A stretch of 64,000 nucleotides of DNA from Fulvimonas soli (GCF_003148905.1 NZ_QGHC01000007.1:1-64000); one strand, 5' to 3'. Positions 8,538-16,999 are shown, counted from the first letter of the stretch. The notes: generated from the sequence alone by a model not told the origin. A program made the numbers and translations.

Positions 8538-9896
8538 ATGCGCAAGACATTGCCAGCCATCGCCGTCGCCTGCGCGCTGACGGCCAGCCTCGGCGCCCGC
8601 GCGCAGGCCGCGCAGGACCCGCCGACCCCGGCCCCGCCGCCGGACGCCGCGGACCAGGCCGACGTGCAGAAACTGGCGAGCGAGCTGCAGACCCTGAAGG
8701 CCAGCTACGCGCAGGAGGTCCGCCGCCTGCGCGAGCTGGACATGCAGGTGCAGGCGCTGCAGGCCCGGCTGGCCGGCAAGGCCGGCGGCGCGCCGTTGCC
8801 GGCGATGGCCGGCGCGCCGCCGCCGGAAGCCGCGGCCGCGTCCGGCGCGACGACGGTCGCCGCCGCCTCCGAGGGGGCGGCGCAGGCCAGCGCGGCCACC
8901 CGGCCGCCGGAGGACGGCGAGCAGCGGCGCAGCCTGCAGGACGCCCTGCAGCAGGAGCACGCGCTGTTCAGCCGCAAGCTGACCATCGAGAACGGCATCA
9001 ACTACGCCTGGTACGACCGCCGCCAGCTCACCCTCAACGGCTTCCTCGCGCTGGACGCGATCTTCCTCGGCAACATCGCGCTGCAGGACGTCAAGTCGCA
9101 CACCGGCACCTATACCCTGACCGCGCGCTACGGCGTCACGCCGCGGCTGGTGCTGAACGTGGACGTGCCCTACCTGGCCCGCCACACCTCCTACATCCAG
9201 GGCGGCGCCGGCGGCGCGGCGGCGACCCTGCAGGAGGAGTCCAACAGCGGCAGCGGCCTGGGCGACATCGCGCTCAGCGCCAACTACAAGCTGTTCGCCG
9301 AGAACGGCCGCCGGCCCGACACGGTGCTCACCTTCGGCCTCACCGCGCCGACCGGCCGCGAGCCCTACGGCATCGACTGGGTCGTCCCCGGCACCAACGG
9401 CCAGACCAGCGCCGACGACGGCCGCTTCGCGGTGCCCGACAAGCAGCCCACCGGCAACGGCGTGTGGCAGGCCTCGCTGGGCGTGTCGGCGGTGAAGACC
9501 ATGGACCCGGCGATCATCTTCGCCAACCTGGGCTACATCCACAGCTTCGCGCACAGCTTCGGCGACATCGACACGGACCCGCAGACCAGGACGCCCGGCC
9601 GGGTCGACCTGCGCGACTCGTACTACTTCGGCGCCGGCGTCGCGCTGGCGTTCAACGAGCGCACCAGCCTGAGCCTGTCCTTCAGCGACAAGTTCAGCCA
9701 GAAGGCGCAGCTGCGCGCGCAGGGCGCGCCGGGCTGGACCCGGGTGATCGGCAGCGACGCCAACGCCGCCACCTTCAACATGGGCTTCACCTACGCCATG
9801 AGCCAGCACACCACGCTGGTCACCATGCTGGGCATCGGGCTCACCCCGGACGCGGCCAACTACAGCCTGACCTTCAAGATCCCGTACATCTTCTGA
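8538..9896 (+). CDS. fapF: Coiled-coil plus beta-barrel outer-membrane exporter (FapF-like)
   Basis: The protein has 452 residues. The signal peptide ends near ARAQA (20-24). A short coiled coil spans about 40-79 (VQKLASELQTLKASYAQEVR and onward), a flexible Ala/Pro/Gly segment follows to about 140, and then comes a beta-strand-rich domain of about 300 residues with alternating aromatic strands ending in the C-terminal Phe expected for BAM insertion. FapF is a trimeric beta-barrel with an N-terminal coiled coil that gates export of amyloid subunits, and this architecture fits closely. The ATG at 8538 follows AGGGGGA, and an upstream in-frame extension would overlap the previous gene. It is the last gene of the operon. 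Confidence 0.8.
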   Translation: MRKTLPAIAVACALTASLGARAQAAQDPPTPAPPPDAADQADVQKLASELQTLKASYAQEVRRLRELDMQVQALQARLAGKAGGAPLPAMAGAPPPEAAAASGATTVAAASEGAAQASAATRPPEDGEQRRSLQDALQQEHALFSRKLTIENGINYAWYDRRQLTLNGFLALDAIFLGNIALQDVKSHTGTYTLTARYGVTPRLVLNVDVPYLARHTSYIQGGAGGAAATLQEESNSGSGLGDIALSANYKLFAENGRRPDTVLTFGLTAPTGREPYGIDWVVPGTNGQTSADDGRFAVPDKQPTGNGVWQASLGVSAVKTMDPAIIFANLGYIHSFAHSFGDIDTDPQTRTPGRVDLRDSYYFGAGVALAFNERTSLSLSFSDKFSQKAQLRAQGAPGWTRVIGSDANAATFNMGFTYAMSQHTTLVTMLGIGLTPDAANYSLTFKIPYIF

Positions 9897-9901
9897 AGCT
9901 T

Positions 9902-9929
9902 GCGGCCCCGCCGCGCGCGGCGGGGCCGC
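9902..9929. terminator. Bidirectional palindromic terminator after fapF-like gene
   Basis: This is a perfect 28-base GC-rich palindrome between two convergent genes. It starts six bases after one stop codon and touches the stop codon of the sigma-54 activator. No T-tract is present on either side, so it may work as a strong hairpin or an RNA-end stabiliser. Confidence 0.65.
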
Positions 9930-11276
9930 TCAGCGCAGCTCGTCCAGCGCCAGGCGGTGCTTCTTGCACAGCCGGTACACGGTGACGCGCGAGATGCGCA
10001 GCCGGCGCGCGCACTCGCTGATGTTGAAGCGCGTCTCGCGCAGGCAGGCCAGGATGGCGTCGCGCTCGGCCAGGATGCGCGCCTCGCCCAGGCCCGCCGC
10101 CACGCTCCGCTCCGCCGGCTGCGCGGGCAGATCCAGGTCCGCGGTGTCGATCAGCGGGCCCTCGGCCACCACCGCGGCGCGCTGCACCCGGTTGAGCAGC
10201 TCGCGCACGTTGCCCGGCCAAGCGAACGCGCGCATCGCCCGCCGCGCCGACGCGCTGAAGGACACCGGCTGGCCGGTCCGGTGCTGCTGGCGGAACTGCT
10301 CCAGGAAGAACTGCGCCAGCAGCTCCACGTCGCCGCCGCGCTCGCGCAGCGGCGGCATCGGCAGGCGCAGCACGTTGAGGCGGTAGTACAGGTCCTCGCG
10401 GAAGCGGCCTTCCGCCACCGCCTTCTCCAGGTCCACGTGGGTGGCCGCCAGCACGCGCACGTCGGCGCGGATCGGCTGGCTGCTGCCCAGCCGCTCGAAG
10501 GTGCCCTCCTGCAGGAAGCGCAGCAGGCTGGTCTGCGCGTCCAGCGGCAGGTCGCCGATCTCGTCGAGGAACACGGTGCCGCCGCTGGCGCTCTCGATGT
10601 GGCCGACGCGGCGCGCGTTGGCGCCGGTGAAGGCGCCGCGCTCGTGGCCGAACAGCTCCGACTGCACCAGGTTCGGCGGCAGCGCGCCGCAGTTGATCGG
10701 CACGAACGGCCGCTCGGCACGCGCGGACAGGCGGTGCAGCGCGCTGGCGGCGACCTCCTTGCCGGTGCCGGTCTCGCCGGTGATCAGCACCGGCAGGTCC
10801 ACCGGCGCGTACTTGCGGATGGTCGCGCGCAGCTGGTGCATGACCCGGCTCTCGCCCACCATGCCCGCGATGTCCGCCGGCCCGCCGCCGCGCAGCCGGC
10901 CGCTGCCGGACAGCCGCGCCAGCGCCTGCTGCAGGCGCTCGGTGTCGATCGGGCTGGTGAAGAAGTCGATGCAGTCGCGCAGGACGCGCTTGACCGTCGG
11001 CTCGCGCGCCGGCGTCTCCGGCGACACCAGCGCGATCCACGGCACGCCCGGATGCTCCGCCACCATGCGCTCCATGGCCTCGTGCACGCCGCGGTCGTCC
11101 ACCCGCAGGTCGGCCAGCGCCACCACGATGTCGCCATTGCGGATGCCCACGCCGTCGCTGCCCGCGTCGGCCACCCGCACCGGCCAGCCCGCCAATGCCA
11201 GCGCGTCCTGCTCCGCCCGGTCCGGCTGCCCGAACCACACCACGCAACGGCGCGTGGCCGCTCCACTGGTATGCAT
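9930..11276 (-). CDS. Sigma-54 dependent activator, VpsR/NtrC-like
   Basis: The protein has 448 residues in three parts. Residues 1-130 form a degenerate receiver-like domain (VVALADLRVDD, then DFFTSPIDTERL). A central AAA+ sigma-54 interaction domain has Walker A GETGTGKE (167-174), the GAFTGA loop (214-219) and Walker B TVFLDEI (234-240). A Fis-type helix-turn-helix lies at about 418-441. The canonical phospho-acceptor pocket is not clear, as in VpsR, a c-di-GMP-responsive biofilm regulator. It probably activates the convergent fap-like operon through that operon's sigma-54 promoter. The ATG at 11276 is chosen because GGGGAGG sits five to six bases upstream; a GTG six bases earlier would overlap that site. 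Confidence 0.9.
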   Translation of the reverse strand: MHTSGAATRRCVVWFGQPDRAEQDALALAGWPVRVADAGSDGVGIRNGDIVVALADLRVDDRGVHEAMERMVAEHPGVPWIALVSPETPAREPTVKRVLRDCIDFFTSPIDTERLQQALARLSGSGRLRGGGPADIAGMVGESRVMHQLRATIRKYAPVDLPVLITGETGTGKEVAASALHRLSARAERPFVPINCGALPPNLVQSELFGHERGAFTGANARRVGHIESASGGTVFLDEIGDLPLDAQTSLLRFLQEGTFERLGSSQPIRADVRVLAATHVDLEKAVAEGRFREDLYYRLNVLRLPMPPLRERGGDVELLAQFFLEQFRQQHRTGQPVSFSASARRAMRAFAWPGNVRELLNRVQRAAVVAEGPLIDTADLDLPAQPAERSVAAGLGEARILAERDAILACLRETRFNISECARRLRISRVTVYRLCKKHRLALDELR

Positions 11277-11365
11277 CGCCACCTCCCCCGACCCTCGCGG
11301 GCCATGTGTCGATTGGCCGGAGCGCCGGCCAAAGGCATGCCGTCATCCAGGCGGCAAGACAGTAT

Positions 11366-11381
11366 TGTGACGCAGTTCACA
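11366..11381. promoter_or_regulatory. Perfect CRP/Clp-type binding site
   Basis: TGTGACGCAGTTCACA has TGTGA-N6-TCACA perfect symmetry, extended by one T/A pair on each side. It lies about 90 bases upstream of the activator start codon and immediately downstream of a TATAAT box on the same strand. Binding there should therefore block that promoter. In Xanthomonas, the CRP homologue Clp binds such sites and is released by c-di-GMP. Confidence 0.65.
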
Positions 11382-11382
11382 A

Positions 11383-11388
11383 ATTATA
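11383..11388 (-). promoter_or_regulatory. -10 box of the activator gene promoter
   Basis: A perfect TATAAT on the minus strand, preceded by CTCGAC. There is no recognisable -35 box at 16-18 bases. The predicted transcript start falls inside the CRP/Clp-type site. Confidence 0.5.
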
Positions 11389-11498
11389 GTCGAGCGATTG
11401 TGTCGCGCGTGCGACCACCCGCCGCCGTCCGCGCGGCGGGAAAACAGCGTGGCACAACGCTCCGGCCGCGAAACTAGGCCATACGGCCGATGCGCCGC

Positions 11499-12317
11499 TC
11501 AGCCGAGGAACAGGTCCGGCAGCAGCGGCGCGCCCGGCTGCACCGCGTAGCCGTCGAAGTCGTCGACGCCCGCCTCGCGCAGCACGTCCTCGTCGATCGC
11601 GAAGCGGCCGCTGTACTCGCGCGCCGGGCGGGCGAGGATGGCGTGCGCGGCGTCGGCCACGATCGCCGGCGTGCGGCACTGCTCCGGCTTCACCCCGTCG
11701 ATCATCGCGATCGCCGCGGTGGCGATCACCGTGCGCGGCCACAGCGCGTTCACCGCGATGCCCAGCGGGGCGAACTCCGCGGCCATGCCCAGCACGCACA
11801 GGCTCATGCCCATCTTGGCGATGGTGTAGGCGGTGTGCGGCGCGAACCACTTCGGGTCCAGGCTGGGCGGCGGCGCCAGCATCAGCACGTGCGGGTTGGC
11901 CGCGCGCTTCAGGTACGGCAGGCAGGCCTGGGTGGCGAGGAAGGTGCCGCGCACGTTGACCTGGCTCATCAGGTCGAAGCGCTTCATCGGCGTGCCCTCC
12001 ACCCCGGCCAGCCAGATCGCGCTGGCGTTGTTGACCAGGATGTCGATGCCGCCGAAGCGCTCGGCCGCCTGCGCCATCGCGGCGTGCACCGCGCTCTCGT
12101 CGCGGATGTCCATCTGCAGCGCCAGCGCATGGCCGCCGGCCTCCTCCACCGCGGCCGCGGCGGTGTGGATGGTGCCCGGCAGCTTGGGGTTGGGCACCCC
12201 GCTCTTGGCGGCGATCGCCACGTTGGCGCCGTCGCGCGCGGCGCGCAGCGCGATCGCCAGGCCGATGCCGCGCGAGGCGCCGGTGATGAACAGGGTCTTG
12301 CCGGCCAGGGTCGCCAT
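11499..12317 (-). CDS. SDR-family oxidoreductase (HSDL2-like)
   Basis: This 272-residue Rossmann-fold short-chain dehydrogenase has the cofactor motif TGASRGIG (12-19), NNAS in the middle, and the active-site pair in AYTIAK. It belongs to the hydroxysteroid-dehydrogenase-like-2 type by PPPSLDPKWFAPHTAYTIAK and the LCVLGMAAEF helix. The usual catalytic Ser of the NISPP block appears as Ala (MLAPPP), which could impair classical dehydrogenase activity. Substrate is unknown. It follows a Lon-domain gene with a 13-base gap on the same strand, probably as one operon. Confidence 0.85.
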   Translation of the reverse strand: MATLAGKTLFITGASRGIGLAIALRAARDGANVAIAAKSGVPNPKLPGTIHTAAAAVEEAGGHALALQMDIRDESAVHAAMAQAAERFGGIDILVNNASAIWLAGVEGTPMKRFDLMSQVNVRGTFLATQACLPYLKRAANPHVLMLAPPPSLDPKWFAPHTAYTIAKMGMSLCVLGMAAEFAPLGIAVNALWPRTVIATAAIAMIDGVKPEQCRTPAIVADAAHAILARPAREYSGRFAIDEDVLREAGVDDFDGYAVQPGAPLLPDLFLG

Positions 12318-12330
12318 GGTCCGCTCCGCG

Positions 12331-12933
12331 TCAGGGTTTCTGGAAGCGCGGCAGGATATCGCGCAGCTCGGCCAGGCGCTGCACCGGGTCGGTCAGCTCC
12401 AGCAGGCGCTGGCGCTCCTCGTCGCCCAGCGGCAGCAGCTCCGCGAGGCGGAAGCCGAGCCAGCCGGCGTCGTCGTAGGCCCCGCGCGGCGCGTCCCGCC
12501 ACTGCGGCGCCATCGTCTCGACCAGCCGCTCCAGGATGCCCTGCAGCAGCGCGAACTCCACCGGCACCGGCATCGCCGGCTCGGCCGGCCACAGCTCCAC
12601 CTCGCCGCGCAGCAGGCCGTCGGCGCGCGCGCGGCAGCGCGTCACGCGGAAGCGCTCGCCGCCGCGCACCAGGATGCCGAGCAGGCCGTCCTCGCGGGTG
12701 TGGAAATCGACGATGCGCGCCAGCGTGCCCACCGCCGCGGGCACCGCCGGCTCGCCGGCCTCGCGCCCCTCGAGGATCAGGCACACGCCGAAGCCGCCGC
12801 CCTGGCGCGCGCAGTCGCGCACCATGTCCAGGTAGCGCCGCTCGAAGATGCGCAGCGGCAGCTGCGCGTCCGGCAGCAGCACCGTGCCCAGCGGGAACAG
12901 CGGGATCTCGATCGGCGGTGAGGGCGCGGCCAT
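12331..12933 (-). CDS. Lon substrate-binding-domain protein
   Basis: The protein is 200 residues and consists only of the N-terminal (LAN) domain of Lon, without ATPase or protease parts. The start IEIPLFPLGTVLLPDAQLPL followed by RIFERRY is diagnostic, and GFGVCLI, VGTLARIVDF and a helical C-terminal bundle complete the fold. Stand-alone proteins of this type are common in Proteobacteria and their function is poorly known. The ATG at 12933 is used. It sits upstream of the SDR gene and divergent from the ABC transporter genes. Confidence 0.88.
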   Translation of the reverse strand: MAAPSPPIEIPLFPLGTVLLPDAQLPLRIFERRYLDMVRDCARQGGGFGVCLILEGREAGEPAVPAAVGTLARIVDFHTREDGLLGILVRGGERFRVTRCRARADGLLRGEVELWPAEPAMPVPVEFALLQGILERLVETMAPQWRDAPRGAYDDAGWLGFRLAELLPLGDEERQRLLELTDPVQRLAELRDILPRFQKP

Positions 12934-13029
12934 GCCGGGCAGTGTAGCCCGCCGCCGGATGACGGCCGTCACTGGACGCGACGCCGCGCGCCACGCACAT
13001 TGTCGGGACCGCCACAGGGAGAAGCAGGC

Positions 13030-13947
13030 ATGTCCGGTTCCATCGCCGTCGTCGATCCGCCCGCCGTCCGGGCCGCCGCGCCCGCGCTCGCCGTGCGCGG
13101 CCTGCGCAAGGCCTTCGGCAAGCGCGAGGTGCTGCGCGGCGTGGACTGGCAGGTGCCGGCCGGCCGCGTGATCGGCCTGCTCGGCCGGAACGGCGCCGGC
13201 AAGACCACCCTGCTGCGCTGCCTGCTCGGCCTGTCGCCGCTCGATGCGGGCGAGGTGGAGCTGTTCGGCGAGCCGATGACCGAGCCGGGCGGCGAGCGCC
13301 TGCACCGCATCGGCTTCGTACCGCAGAGCTTCGACCTGTTCCCGTGGATGAAGGTGCGCGGCTACCTCGACTTCACCGCCGCCTTCTACGCGCGCTGGAA
13401 CCACGAACTGGCGCGGCGCCTGCTGGCCGACTGGGAGTTGGACCCACGGCAGAAGATCGGCGAGCTCTCGCAGGGCCAGCGGCAGAAGCTGGCGATCGTG
13501 CGCGCGATCGCGCCCGAGCCCGACCTGCTGGTGCTGGACGAGCCGGTCGCCAGCCTCGACCCGCAGGCGCGCCGCGCCTTCATGGGCGAGCTGCTGGCGC
13601 TGATGCGCGCGCCGGGCAAGACGGTGATCTTCTCCACCCACATCACCGCCGACCTGGAGCGCGCCGACGCCGACATCGCGCTGCTGCGCGAGGGCCGCAT
13701 GCAGTTCACCCGGCCGCTGGCCGAGCTGCGCCGGCACTACGCGCGCGCCGTGCTCGCCCGCCCGGGCGGCTGGACGCAGGCGCCCGCGCTGCCCGGCGCG
13801 CTGGGCGCGCGCATCGCCGGCGACGAGCTGCACCTGCTGACCGAGGACGTGCCCGCCGAGCGGCTGCACGCGCTGGCGCAGGAACAGGGCGCGACGCTGC
13901 GGCTGGAAACGCCCAGTCTGGAAGACCTGTTCGTGGAGCTGGCATGA
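13030..13947 (+). CDS. ABC transporter ATP-binding protein
   Basis: This 305-residue cytoplasmic ATPase has Walker A GRNGAGKTT (52-60), the Q-loop FVPQS (97-101), signature LSQGQ (146-150), Walker B LLVLDE (166-171) and a switch His in FSTHIT. A C-terminal extension of about 90 residues is typical of exporters of the antibiotic or CcmA-like class. A GGGAGAAG site precedes the ATG. The stop overlaps the next start (ATGA), and that gene encodes a membrane protein, so the two should form one transporter. The cargo is unknown. Confidence 0.92.
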   Translation: MSGSIAVVDPPAVRAAAPALAVRGLRKAFGKREVLRGVDWQVPAGRVIGLLGRNGAGKTTLLRCLLGLSPLDAGEVELFGEPMTEPGGERLHRIGFVPQSFDLFPWMKVRGYLDFTAAFYARWNHELARRLLADWELDPRQKIGELSQGQRQKLAIVRAIAPEPDLLVLDEPVASLDPQARRAFMGELLALMRAPGKTVIFSTHITADLERADADIALLREGRMQFTRPLAELRRHYARAVLARPGGWTQAPALPGALGARIAGDELHLLTEDVPAERLHALAQEQGATLRLETPSLEDLFVELA

Positions 13948-15350
13948 GCGCGGTGTGGCAGCTGTGGCTGCAGCTGTGGAAGCGCCTGCCGGTGCTGGCC
14001 GCGCTCGCCTCCCTGCTGTGGCTGGCCGCGCTGGCGCTGCCGCCGTGGCTCGGCGACGGCAGCGCGGCGCTGCTGCTGCCGCTGGGCGGGCTCGGCTCGC
14101 TGTTCTGGCACCTCGGGCTGGGCATGGTGCTGCGCGGGCTGTGCCGGCCGGAGATCCTGCTGCTGCCCGGCTTCCGCCGCGCGCTGCTGTGGCTGGGCCT
14201 GCTCGACCTGGCGCAATGGGTGCTGCTGCCGGCGCTGCTGGCGGCCGTCGCCGGCCTGCCGCACCTGCCGGTGATCGCCGCCGGCGGCGTGCTGGTGGCC
14301 GCCTTCGGCCTGGCCGGCGGCAGCGGCCGCCGCACGGGGCTGGCGTTCTGGGCCATCGCCATCGCCGCCGGCTGGATGCCGCGCGCCGCCGCGCAGCTGG
14401 CGCAGGCGCTGCTGGCCTCGCCGCTGACGCCGGCGCTGCTGCTGGCGACCGCCGCGCTGCTGCTGACCTGGGCGCTGCGCCCGCTGCTGCGCGTGACGGA
14501 CCTGCCGGTGCAGGACTCGCCGCTGGAGAGCACCAGCCTGGGCCGCGCGAACGCGGTGCGCGGCGACGGCACGCCGCCCGCGCGCGGGGCGCTGGGCCGG
14601 CGCCTGCGCGGCCTGTTCGACCAGGCCGCGCAGCGCGCGCTGGAACGCGCGCTGGCGCGCTACCGCCGCTCGCCCGGCGCGGCGCAGCGGCTCGCGCTGG
14701 TGCGCCGGCTGCTGCTGCCGCACGACAACCCGGAGGCGATCGTGCTGCGGCTGGCGGTGGTGGCCGCCTTCGTCACCTTCTACTTCTTCGCGGCGATGCA
14801 CCGCCAGCGCTTCAGCGCGGCGGCGGTGGGCGCCTACGCGATCCTGCTCGCGCTGTCGCGCTTCCCGCAGCTGGGCCGCGGCATGCTGCGCATGCGCCCC
14901 AACCTGGCCGACCTCTACCTCACGCTGGCGCCGCGGACCCGCGGCGAATACCAGAAGACCGTCGCCGACGCGCTGTGGCTGCTGGTGCCGGTGAGCACGC
15001 TCACCGCACTGGCCTACACCCTGCTCGGCATCGCGCTGGTGCACGCGGCCGAGCCGGGCCGCATGCTGGTCGCCGCGGCGATCGTCGGCGCCGCCGCCAG
15101 CCTGGTCGCGCTGGGCGTGCACCTGATCGGGCCGGAAGGCAACGTGGGGCGCGGGCTGGTCAACCTGGTGGTGGTGCTCGGCGCGATGCTGGCCTACTGG
15201 GGCGGCTACTGGCTGCTCGGCGCGCTGGGGCTGGCGCTGGGCGCGGCGACCCTGGGCGTGCTGGCGCTGAGCTTCGGCGTCGCGGTGTGGTTCGCGGCGC
15301 AGAAGGAGTACCAGCAGCGCGAGCCGCGCTTCGACGCGCCGCTCGGGTAG
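13944..15350 (+). CDS. ABC transporter membrane subunit, large hydrophobic protein
   Basis: The protein has 468 residues and about 10-12 predicted membrane segments in two clusters (about 15-185 and 275-455). They are separated by an Arg-rich cytoplasmic stretch (about 190-260). It has no family motif that I recognise. Its coupled start with the ATPase gene (ATGA overlap) marks it as the permease of that system. The C terminus is charged (KEYQQREPRF). It ends about 110 bases before the convergent mpl gene. Confidence 0.8.
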   Translation: MSAVWQLWLQLWKRLPVLAALASLLWLAALALPPWLGDGSAALLLPLGGLGSLFWHLGLGMVLRGLCRPEILLLPGFRRALLWLGLLDLAQWVLLPALLAAVAGLPHLPVIAAGGVLVAAFGLAGGSGRRTGLAFWAIAIAAGWMPRAAAQLAQALLASPLTPALLLATAALLLTWALRPLLRVTDLPVQDSPLESTSLGRANAVRGDGTPPARGALGRRLRGLFDQAAQRALERALARYRRSPGAAQRLALVRRLLLPHDNPEAIVLRLAVVAAFVTFYFFAAMHRQRFSAAAVGAYAILLALSRFPQLGRGMLRMRPNLADLYLTLAPRTRGEYQKTVADALWLLVPVSTLTALAYTLLGIALVHAAEPGRMLVAAAIVGAAASLVALGVHLIGPEGNVGRGLVNLVVVLGAMLAYWGGYWLLGALGLALGAATLGVLALSFGVAVWFAAQKEYQQREPRFDAPLG

Positions 15351-15417
15351 GCGGCGCCCCGCTCTCTATTTCCGGCGTCGGGCCTTTCGGCAAAGGCGCA
15401 GGTACTCGCCAGGGTGG

Positions 15418-15456
15418 CCCCTCACCCCGGCCCTCTCCCCGGAGGGGAGAGGGAGC
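15418..15456. repeat. CCCTCTCCCC-type palindromic repeat, copy 1
   Basis: A CCCTCACCCCGG head is followed by the hairpin CCCTCTCCCC-GGA-GGGGAGAGGG (15431-15453). It lies between the convergent permease and mpl genes and abuts the mpl stop codon. Further copies are at 16858, 16969, 23052 and 23202. Confidence 0.75.
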
Positions 15457-15458
15457 GG

Positions 15459-16820
15459 TCAGGCGGGCTGGCGCAGCAGCTCGACGAAGCGGCGCGGCGC
15501 GGCCTCGAAGCCGCCGTTGGACATGAACACCACGTGGTCGCCCGGCCGCGCCTGCGCGCGCAGCGCGGCGAGCAGCGCGGCGACGGTGGGCGCGGTGGCG
15601 CCGCGGCCGGCCAGCGCGGCGGTGACGCGCTGCGCGTCCCACGGCAGCTCCGGGCGGTGCAGGAACACCACCGCGTCGGCGTCGGCCAGCGAGGGCGCCA
15701 GCGCGTCGGCGTGCGCGCCCAGCCGCATCGAGTTGGAGCGCGGCTCCAGCGCGACCAGGATGCGCGCCCGGCCCACCTTCGCGCGCAGGCCGGCCAGGGT
15801 GGTGGCGATCGCGGTGGGATGGTGGGCGAAGTCGTCGTACACGCGCACGCCCGCCACCTCGCCCACCAGCTCCATGCGGCGCTTGGCGTTCTGGAAGCCG
15901 GCGAAGGCCGGCAGCAGCGCGCGCGGGTCGGCGCCCGCGGCGGCCGCGGCCGCCAGCGCGGCCAGCGCGTTCATCACGCTGTGGTTGCCGAGCAGCGCCC
16001 AGCGCACCTCGCCGATCGCCTCGCCCTTGCGGCTCACCCGGAACGCGCTGCCGTCGGCGGCGACCAGCTCGGCCTGCCAGTCGCCCCGGCCGATGCCGAA
16101 GGTCTCCACCGGCGTCCAGCAGCCCATCGCCAGCACCTCGGCCAGGCGCTCGTCGTGCGCGTTGACGACCAGCCGGCCGTTGCCCGGCACGGTGCGCACC
16201 AGGTGGTGGAACTGGCGCTGGATCGCCGCCACGTCGGGGAAGATGTCCGCGTGGTCGTACTCGAGGTTGTTGAGGATGGCGATGCGCGGGCGGTAGTGCA
16301 CGAACTTCGAGCGCTTGTCGAAGAACGCGGTGTCGTACTCGTCCGCCTCGATCACGAACGGCCTGCCCGCGCCCAGCCGCGCCGACACGCCGAAGTTGCC
16401 CGGCACGCCGCCGACCAGGAAGCCCGGCGCCATGCCCGCGCTCTCCAGCAGGTGCGCGAGCAGGCTGGTCGTCGTCGTCTTGCCGTGGGTGCCGGCCACC
16501 GCCAGCACCTCGCGCCCGGGCAGCAGCGTCTCGCCCAGCCACTGCGGGCCGGAGACGTAGCGCAGCTGCGCGTCGAGCATGTATTCCACCGCGGGGTTGC
16601 CGCGCGTCATCGCGTTGCCCACCACCACCAGGTCGGGCGCGGGCCGCAGGTGTTCGGCCGCATAGCCGTCCATCAGGCGGATGCCCAGCGCTTCCAGCTG
16701 GGTGCTCATCGGCGGGTAGACGGCGGCGTCGGAGCCTTCCACCTCCAGGCCCAGCTCGCGCGCCAGCGCGGCGACGCCGCCCATGAAGGTGCCGCAGATG
16801 CCCAGGATGTGCAGGCGCAT
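15459..16820 (-). CDS. mpl: UDP-N-acetylmuramate:L-alanyl-gamma-D-glutamyl-meso-diaminopimelate ligase
   Basis: Mpl reattaches recycled murein tripeptide to UDP-MurNAc in the cytoplasm and so feeds peptidoglycan recycling. The protein has 453 residues with the Mur-ligase layout: N-terminal HILGICGTFMGGVAALAREL, ATP loop GTHGKTTTTS (about 110), EADEYDTAFFDKRSKF, NNLEYDHADIF, HHPTAI and SNGGFE. The Mpl-specific GTFMGG and DEYDTAFFD blocks separate it from MurC. The start at 16820 is an ATG followed by the typical MRLHILGICG. Confidence 0.95.
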   Translation of the reverse strand: MRLHILGICGTFMGGVAALARELGLEVEGSDAAVYPPMSTQLEALGIRLMDGYAAEHLRPAPDLVVVGNAMTRGNPAVEYMLDAQLRYVSGPQWLGETLLPGREVLAVAGTHGKTTTTSLLAHLLESAGMAPGFLVGGVPGNFGVSARLGAGRPFVIEADEYDTAFFDKRSKFVHYRPRIAILNNLEYDHADIFPDVAAIQRQFHHLVRTVPGNGRLVVNAHDERLAEVLAMGCWTPVETFGIGRGDWQAELVAADGSAFRVSRKGEAIGEVRWALLGNHSVMNALAALAAAAAAGADPRALLPAFAGFQNAKRRMELVGEVAGVRVYDDFAHHPTAIATTLAGLRAKVGRARILVALEPRSNSMRLGAHADALAPSLADADAVVFLHRPELPWDAQRVTAALAGRGATAPTVAALLAALRAQARPGDHVVFMSNGGFEAAPRRFVELLRQPA

Positions 16821-16857
16821 GGGTGCGTGGGTTCCTTCGTGCCGCCTCAGGTTGTCT

Positions 16858-16991
16858 CCCCTCTCCGCCGGGAGAGGGGTCGGGGGAGAGGGTGCGGGTC
16901 TTGCTTGGAGGTTCAGGCCATCGGCGCTTGGAGGCGATGGGATGGCTTCGACCGGCCCCTCGCCCCGGCCCTCTCCCCGGCGGGGAGAGGG
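16858..16991. repeat. Inverted pair of CCCTCTCCCC-type palindromes (copies 2 and 3)
   Basis: Hairpins at 16858-16879 (9-bp stem) and 16969-16991 (10-bp stem, loop GGC) face each other about 90 bases apart, in the spacer between adk and mpl. The layout is like a REP doublet. The enclosed DNA is not similar to that between copies 4 and 5. Confidence 0.7.
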
Positions 16992-16999
16992 AGCGGCTG

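Noticed and set aside
4772..9896. Curli (csg) or chaperone-usher pilus operon
   Set aside because: No CsgG, CsgE/F, usher or pilin motifs are present. The C39-like peptidase plus coiled-coil barrel fits Fap instead. Acinetobacter fil operons are a looser alternative.
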